64,000 nucleotides of DNA from Paroceanicella profunda. GTDB taxonomy: Bacteria; Pseudomonadota; Alphaproteobacteria; Rhodobacterales; Rhodobacteraceae. The notes under the pieces are model-generated. The model saw only the letters and a program-made list of their open reading frames with translations, was not told the DNA's origin and did no database searches. This document shows, piece by piece, positions 60,106 to 64,000 of the stretch (the stretch's first letter is position 1; each line of letters begins with the position of its first letter). The stretch lies in NCBI RefSeq assembly GCF_005887635.2, contig NZ_CP040820.1, positions 62,001-126,000 of the forward strand, in the 5' to 3' direction. A program made the translations under genes and the position numbers.

Positions 60106-61029
60106 ATGGCCACGAAAGATACAGATGATCCCTACGCCCTCCTCGGAGTGGCGCGCGACGCCTCGCCGGAGGACATCCGCAAGGCCTACCGCCGGCAGGT
60201 GAAGAAGCACCACCCGGACCTGCACCCCGGAGACGCGGGGGCCGAGGCGCGCTTCAAGGCCATCGCCGCGGCGAACGAGATCCTCTCCGACCCGGACAAG
60301 CGGGCGCGCTTCGACCGGGGCGAGCTGGACGCGGCCGGCCACGAGACCGGCCGGTCCGGCTTCTGGCGCGACCATGCCGGCAGCGCGGACGCCGGAGCCT
60401 ACCGCTCCTCCGCCGGGTTCGACGATTTCGCCGGTGCATCCGATTTCTTTTCCGACATTTTCGGGCGGCGCGCCGGGGCGCGGGAGGGCGGCGGCATGAA
60501 GATGCGCGGCAGCGACATGCACTACCGCGTCGAGGTGGATTTCCGCACCGCGGCGCGCGGCGGCAAGATCCGGCTCTCCAATGCCGAAGGCGCGGGGTTC
60601 GATCTGTCCGTGCCCGAGGGCTGCGAGGAGGGTCAGGTGATCCGCCTCGCCGGGCTGGGCCGGCCGGGCTCGGGCGGCGGGCCGTCGGGCGACGCGCTGG
60701 TCTCGGTCTCCATCCGCCCGGACCCGCTGTTCCGCCGCGAGGGCCGCGACATTCTCATCGAGGTGCCCGTCTCCATCGACGAGGTGGTGACCGGCGCCCG
60801 CATCGACGTGCCCACGCTGGACGGCACGGTCAAGCTCACCATCCCGAAGGGCGCGGGGGCCAAGGTGCTGCGCCTGCGCGGCAAGGGGGTGCACCCGGGC
60901 GGCGACCAGCTCGTGCGGCTGCGCATCGTCGCGCCGGAGGCGGTGGATGACGCGCTCGTCGCGGCCCTGGAGGCCTGGCGCGCCCGGGCCCGCCCCGATC
61001 CGCGCCGCAACTGGGGAGGGGCGCGATGA
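60106..61029 (+). CDS. cbpA: DnaJ-type co-chaperone CbpA
   Basis: 307 residues. J-domain at 8-70 with the HPD motif (His36-Asp38), a Gly-rich linker (about 80-125, including GRSGFWRDHAGS and GGGMKMRG), then two CTD substrate-binding domains (YRVEVDFRTAARGGKIRLS, GRDILIEVPVSIDEVVTGA). The zinc finger of DnaJ is missing, so it is a class B/CbpA protein. It stimulates DnaK under stress and also binds DNA in E. coli. It overlaps the modulator gene cbpM by 4 bp. Confidence 0.92.
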   Translation: MATKDTDDPYALLGVARDASPEDIRKAYRRQVKKHHPDLHPGDAGAEARFKAIAAANEILSDPDKRARFDRGELDAAGHETGRSGFWRDHAGSADAGAYRSSAGFDDFAGASDFFSDIFGRRAGAREGGGMKMRGSDMHYRVEVDFRTAARGGKIRLSNAEGAGFDLSVPEGCEEGQVIRLAGLGRPGSGGGPSGDALVSVSIRPDPLFRREGRDILIEVPVSIDEVVTGARIDVPTLDGTVKLTIPKGAGAKVLRLRGKGVHPGGDQLVRLRIVAPEAVDDALVAALEAWRARARPDPRRNWGGAR

Positions 61030-61364
61030 CCCTGCTCACCCGCACCCAGCTCTGCGAGGCGCTGCGCGTGGAGACCACGCGCATCGATGTCTGGATCTCC
61101 GCCGGCTGGATCCGCCCCGTCGTGGCGGAGGGAGACCCGGGCCCGCGCTTCTCTCCCGCCGACACGGCCCGCGCCGCCTTCCTGCTCAGCCTGGAGCGGG
61201 ACATGGCGCTGGATGCGGAGACGGTGGAGACCATGCTGTCGCTCGTGGACCAGATCCACGGGCTCCGGCACGAACTGAGGCGCCTCGGCCAGGCCATCGA
61301 GGCCCAGCCGGAGCACGTGCGCCGCGAGATCGCCGCGCGGGTGTCCGGCCGGCCCGGAGGCTGA
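61026..61364 (+). CDS. cbpM: Chaperone modulator CbpM
   Basis: 112 residues. The N-terminal MerR-like helices (LLTRTQLCEALRVETTRIDV, WISAGWIRPVVAEG) and a C-terminal coiled stretch (LVDQIHGLRHELRRLGQAIE) match CbpM. CbpM binds the J-domain of CbpA and blocks its action with DnaK and its DNA binding. The ATG lies inside the end of cbpA (ATGA), the usual arrangement. Confidence 0.88.
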   Translation: MTLLTRTQLCEALRVETTRIDVWISAGWIRPVVAEGDPGPRFSPADTARAAFLLSLERDMALDAETVETMLSLVDQIHGLRHELRRLGQAIEAQPEHVRREIAARVSGRPGG

Positions 61365-61436
61365 GCGCCTGCGCCGCCCCTGCCGGCGCCGGGCCCGGCA
61401 GGCGGCAGCAAGCGGCCCGGACGGAGGGAAAGATCC

Positions 61437-62279
61437 ATGAGCTACAAGACCATCCTGAACGTGTGTGACGAGACCGGGTCGGCCACGCCCGGGTATCAGC
61501 TGGCCGTGGCGCTGGCCGGCCGGTTCGACGCGCATCTCGAACTCATCGCCTGCGGGCTGGAGCCGGAACTGACCATGTACGCCTATGACGGGGTGGATGC
61601 CGGGCTCATCGCCGAGATGGGCGACCGGGCGCGCGGCCGGGCCGACGCGATCGCCGCCTCCGCCGAGGCGCTGCTCTCGGCCACCGGGCTGCGCTCGGAT
61701 GTCCGCCGCCTGGTCACCAGCTACGACCGGCTGCAGGCGCGGTTCGGCGCCTATGCCCGCTATGCCGATCTCGTGGTGCTGGACCGGCCGAAGTCCACGG
61801 ATGACACGGTGGCCGAGCGGCTGCTGGAAGGCGCGCTGTTCGACGGCGATGCCACCGTGCTGCTGTGCCCGCAGACGGAGACCCCCGGCCCGGTTCCCGG
61901 TGATTCGGTGGTGATTGCCTGGAACGGCAGCGCCGAGAGCCTGCGCGCGGTGCGCGGCGCCATGCCGTTCCTGGCGCAGGCGCAGCGCGTGGACATCGTG
62001 CTGGTGGACCCGGAGCCGGACGCCGAACTCACCGGGGAGGACCCGGGCAGCCTGCTCGCGCTGATGCTGGCCCGGCAGGGGCTTCATGTGAGCGTGACGC
62101 CGAAACCCTCCTCCGGGCGGGCCCCGGCGGAAGTGGTGCGCGAACATGCCACCGACATCGGGGCGGATTTGCTGGTGATGGGCGCCTACGGGCATTCCCG
62201 CCTGCGCGAGTACCTGCTGGGCGGCGCCACCCGCGACATGCTGGCGGACATGCGCCTTCCGGTGCTGATGGCGCACTGA
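61437..62279 (+). CDS. Tandem-domain universal stress protein
   Basis: 280 residues made of two UspA domains. The second contains the nucleotide-binding motif GAYGHSRLREYLLGGATRDM (G-2X-G-9X-G-S/T form), while the first lacks a clear copy (ends VLLCPQTETP), so only one site may bind ATP. The start ATG has GGAGGGA upstream. It follows the CbpAM chaperone genes by 72 bp and probably belongs to the same stress response. Exact role unknown, as for most Usp proteins. Confidence 0.92.
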   Translation: MSYKTILNVCDETGSATPGYQLAVALAGRFDAHLELIACGLEPELTMYAYDGVDAGLIAEMGDRARGRADAIAASAEALLSATGLRSDVRRLVTSYDRLQARFGAYARYADLVVLDRPKSTDDTVAERLLEGALFDGDATVLLCPQTETPGPVPGDSVVIAWNGSAESLRAVRGAMPFLAQAQRVDIVLVDPEPDAELTGEDPGSLLALMLARQGLHVSVTPKPSSGRAPAEVVREHATDIGADLLVMGAYGHSRLREYLLGGATRDMLADMRLPVLMAH

Positions 62280-62406
62280 CACCCCGTGCCCGGGCCGGCG
62301 CCCCGACGGGCAGGGCACGCCCGGCCCGGCTCTGGCCTGGGCGCCGCGGGGATCCCCGGCCGCCGCCGGTGCGCGGGCGCGGCAGGGGGCCCGCCGTGTT
62401 CGCGGA

Positions 62407-63309
62407 TCACCCCCGGGTGCGCTCGGCCTGCAGGAAATCGATGAAGGCGCGCAGCGGGGCCGGCACCAGCCGGCGGCTGGCGTAGTAGAGGAAGGGCCCG
62501 GGAAAGCGCGGCGCCCAGTCCTCGAGCACCGGCACCAGCCGCCCCTCCGCCAGCGCCGGGGCCAGAACCTGGTGGAAGGTCCCGTAGATCCCCTCTCCGG
62601 CCAGGCAGGCGGCCAGCAGCATGTCGAGCGAGTTGGTCACCATCCGCGCCGGGGGGTCGATGCGCAGCACCGCCTCCCCACGCTCGAACTCCAGGGGCTG
62701 GGTGTTGCCGTTCAGGAAGCGGTGGCGCAGGATCCGGTGGGCCAGCAGGTCGCGCGGGTGGCGGGGCGTGCCGTGCCGGGCGAGGTACTCCGGCGTGGCC
62801 GCCGCGGCATAGCGCTGCGCGCGCGGCCCGACCGGTACGGCGATCATGTCCTGCGCCAGGTGCTCCTCGAAGCGGATGCCGGCGTCCTGCCCCTCGGCGA
62901 TGATGTCCAGCAGGCGGTTGTCCGCCGTCACCTCCAGGATGATGCCGGGGTGGGCCCTGAGGAAGCGCGCCGCGATCTCCGGCAGGATGAAGCGCGCCAC
63001 GATTTCCGGCACCTGCAGGCGCAGCGTGCCGCCGGGCCCGGCATCGGGGCCCGGCGTGGAGTCCAGCGCGTCGGCGAGTTCGGACAGCGCGGGGGAGATG
63101 CGCTCGAGCAATTGCGCCCCGGCCTCCGTGGGCGTGACGGAGCGGGTGGAGCGGTGCAGCAGGCGCTGGCCCAGCCGCTCCTCCAGCCGGCGCACCGCGT
63201 CGGAGAGCGTGGAGGGCGCCACCCCCCGCCGCGCCGCGGCCGCGCGGAAGCCGCGCGCGCGGGCCACGGCGGCGAAGATCTCCAGGTCGGTCAGGCTGGG
63301 ATGGGACAT
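62407..63309 (-). CDS. LysR-family transcriptional regulator
   Basis: 300 residues with a LysR helix-turn-helix (LTDLEIFAAVARARGFRAAA, then RRGVAPSTLSDAVRRLEERL) and effector domain (TLRLQVPEIVARFILPEIAA). It belongs to the branch often found divergent from oxidoreductases. Here a 120-bp gap separates it from a divergent aldo/keto reductase, its likely target. The ligand is unknown. The C-terminal tail ends at QAERTRG. Confidence 0.9.
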   Translation of the reverse strand: MSHPSLTDLEIFAAVARARGFRAAAARRGVAPSTLSDAVRRLEERLGQRLLHRSTRSVTPTEAGAQLLERISPALSELADALDSTPGPDAGPGGTLRLQVPEIVARFILPEIAARFLRAHPGIILEVTADNRLLDIIAEGQDAGIRFEEHLAQDMIAVPVGPRAQRYAAAATPEYLARHGTPRHPRDLLAHRILRHRFLNGNTQPLEFERGEAVLRIDPPARMVTNSLDMLLAACLAGEGIYGTFHQVLAPALAEGRLVPVLEDWAPRFPGPFLYYASRRLVPAPLRAFIDFLQAERTRG

Positions 63310-63429
63310 TGTACGGCACCTCGGACGGCTTGTCCGACTTTGCCCCGATTATCGAACGGTTGGCCAGAGGGCATAGTTCCGTTGTGGCCGGTGGGCAGCA
63401 CCGCCACGCAGCGACATGAGGAAAGACAC

Positions 63430-64000
63430 ATGGAACAGCGCACACTCGGCCGCACCGGCCCCGAGGTCTCGGCCCTCGGCCTCGGAGCGATGGGGATGTC
63501 GGCCGGCGTCTACGGCCCGGCGGACCGCGAGGAGAGCCTCGCCACCCTGCACGCCGCCGTGGATGCCGGCGTGACCCTGATCGACACCGGCGATTTCTAC
63601 GGCATGGGGCATAACGAGATGCTCATCGGCGAGGCCCTGCGCGGCCTGCCGCGCGAACAGCTGGTGATCAGCGTGAAATTCGGCGCGCTGCGGGACCCCG
63701 CCTTCGGCTGGGGCGGCGTGGACAATCGCCCGGCGGCGATGCGCAACTTCGTGGCCTATTCGCTGCAGCGGCTGGGCGTGGAGCAGATCGACATCTACCG
63801 CCCGGCGCGGCTGGACCCCGCCGTGCCCATCGAGGAGACGATGGGCGCGCTGGCGGAGATGGTGCAGGCCGGCTGGATCCGCCACATCGGGCTCTCGGAG
63901 GTGGGCGCGCAAACCCTGCGGCGCGCCGCCGCCGTGCACCCGGTTTGCGACCTGCAGATCGAGTATTCGTTGATCTCGCGCGGCATCGAGGCGGAGATCC
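63430..64000 (+). CDS. Aldo/keto reductase (3' end outside the window)
   Basis: The first 190 codons are present and the frame runs off the right edge. MEQRTLGRTGPEVSALGLGA opens a TIM-barrel aldo/keto reductase. Catalytic Asp52, Tyr57 and Lys83 are visible (IDTGDFYG, SVKFG). The usual catalytic His is replaced: DIYRPARLD puts Ala126 where HR-type members have His. This replacement is seen in one subgroup of the family. It is divergent from a LysR regulator. Confidence 0.88.
   Translation, partial: MEQRTLGRTGPEVSALGLGAMGMSAGVYGPADREESLATLHAAVDAGVTLIDTGDFYGMGHNEMLIGEALRGLPREQLVISVKFGALRDPAFGWGGVDNRPAAMRNFVAYSLQRLGVEQIDIYRPARLDPAVPIEETMGALAEMVQAGWIRHIGLSEVGAQTLRRAAAVHPVCDLQIEYSLISRGIEAEI

Overview
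The window is very GC-rich DNA. Its gene families (TRAP transporters, FadR-type GntR regulators, cyoABCD, HTH-fused pseudouridine kinase, DnaA-like plasmid initiator, CbpAM) point to an alphaproteobacterium, most likely Rhodobacteraceae. A complete replication/partition module at 50.3-54.1 kb indicates that this is a large plasmid or chromid rather than the main chromosome. The module has a replication initiator with a DnaA domain-I-like C-terminus, a cluster of C-tract iterons, parA, parB and five copies of a 14-bp palindrome. No rRNA, tRNA, CRISPR array or intact insertion sequence was seen.

Layout. 0-3 kb: partial PPOX-type flavoprotein, isochorismatase-like hydrolase, exported alpha/beta hydrolase, then a 1.1-kb stretch with no convincing gene. 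3-7.6 kb: GntR regulator and TRAP transporter (MQP order on the minus strand), divergent from an SMP-30 lactonase. 8-12.4 kb: RND efflux pair. 12.5-15.2 kb: LysR regulator divergent from a glyoxalase-fold dioxygenase and a carboxylesterase (MhqO/MhqD-like). 15.2-21.3 kb: SCP2-type thiolase, CHASE4-GGDEF-EAL protein, TetR, isochorismatase-fold protein, AbrB-type membrane protein. 21.5-31 kb: second TRAP transporter, two GntR regulators and a tight four-gene operon (L-galactonate-type dehydrogenase, tagaturonate reductase, altronate dehydratase, KDG kinase). Together these can import a sugar acid and take it to KDPG for the Entner-Doudoroff route.

31-39 kb: a 53-residue aa3-oxidase subunit IV gene, LysR plus TDT exporter, GFA protein, ArsR/SRPBCC pair, and the bo3-type ubiquinol oxidase operon cyoABCD (no cyoE here). 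39.5-50.1 kb: LacI regulator, MscS channel, a periplasmic PDC-like sensor coupled to a chemoreceptor, MFS transporter, psuK-psuG for pseudouridine breakdown, and a PAS-GGDEF-EAL phosphodiesterase. 50.3-55.6 kb: replication and partition, plus a plasmid-associated HTH protein. 55.6-60 kb: EfeU-EfeO-EfeB-EfeM iron uptake operon. 60-64 kb: CbpA-CbpM chaperone pair, universal stress protein, LysR regulator and a truncated aldo/keto reductase.

The most unusual feature is the partition locus. A perfect GC-rich palindrome recurs between and inside parA and parB, and the three copies inside coding sequence are all read in the same frame as Phe-Pro-Ala-Gly-Lys. Other items of interest are the DnaA-domain initiator, the split chemosensor, the solitary subunit IV gene, and several perfect operator dyads next to their regulators.
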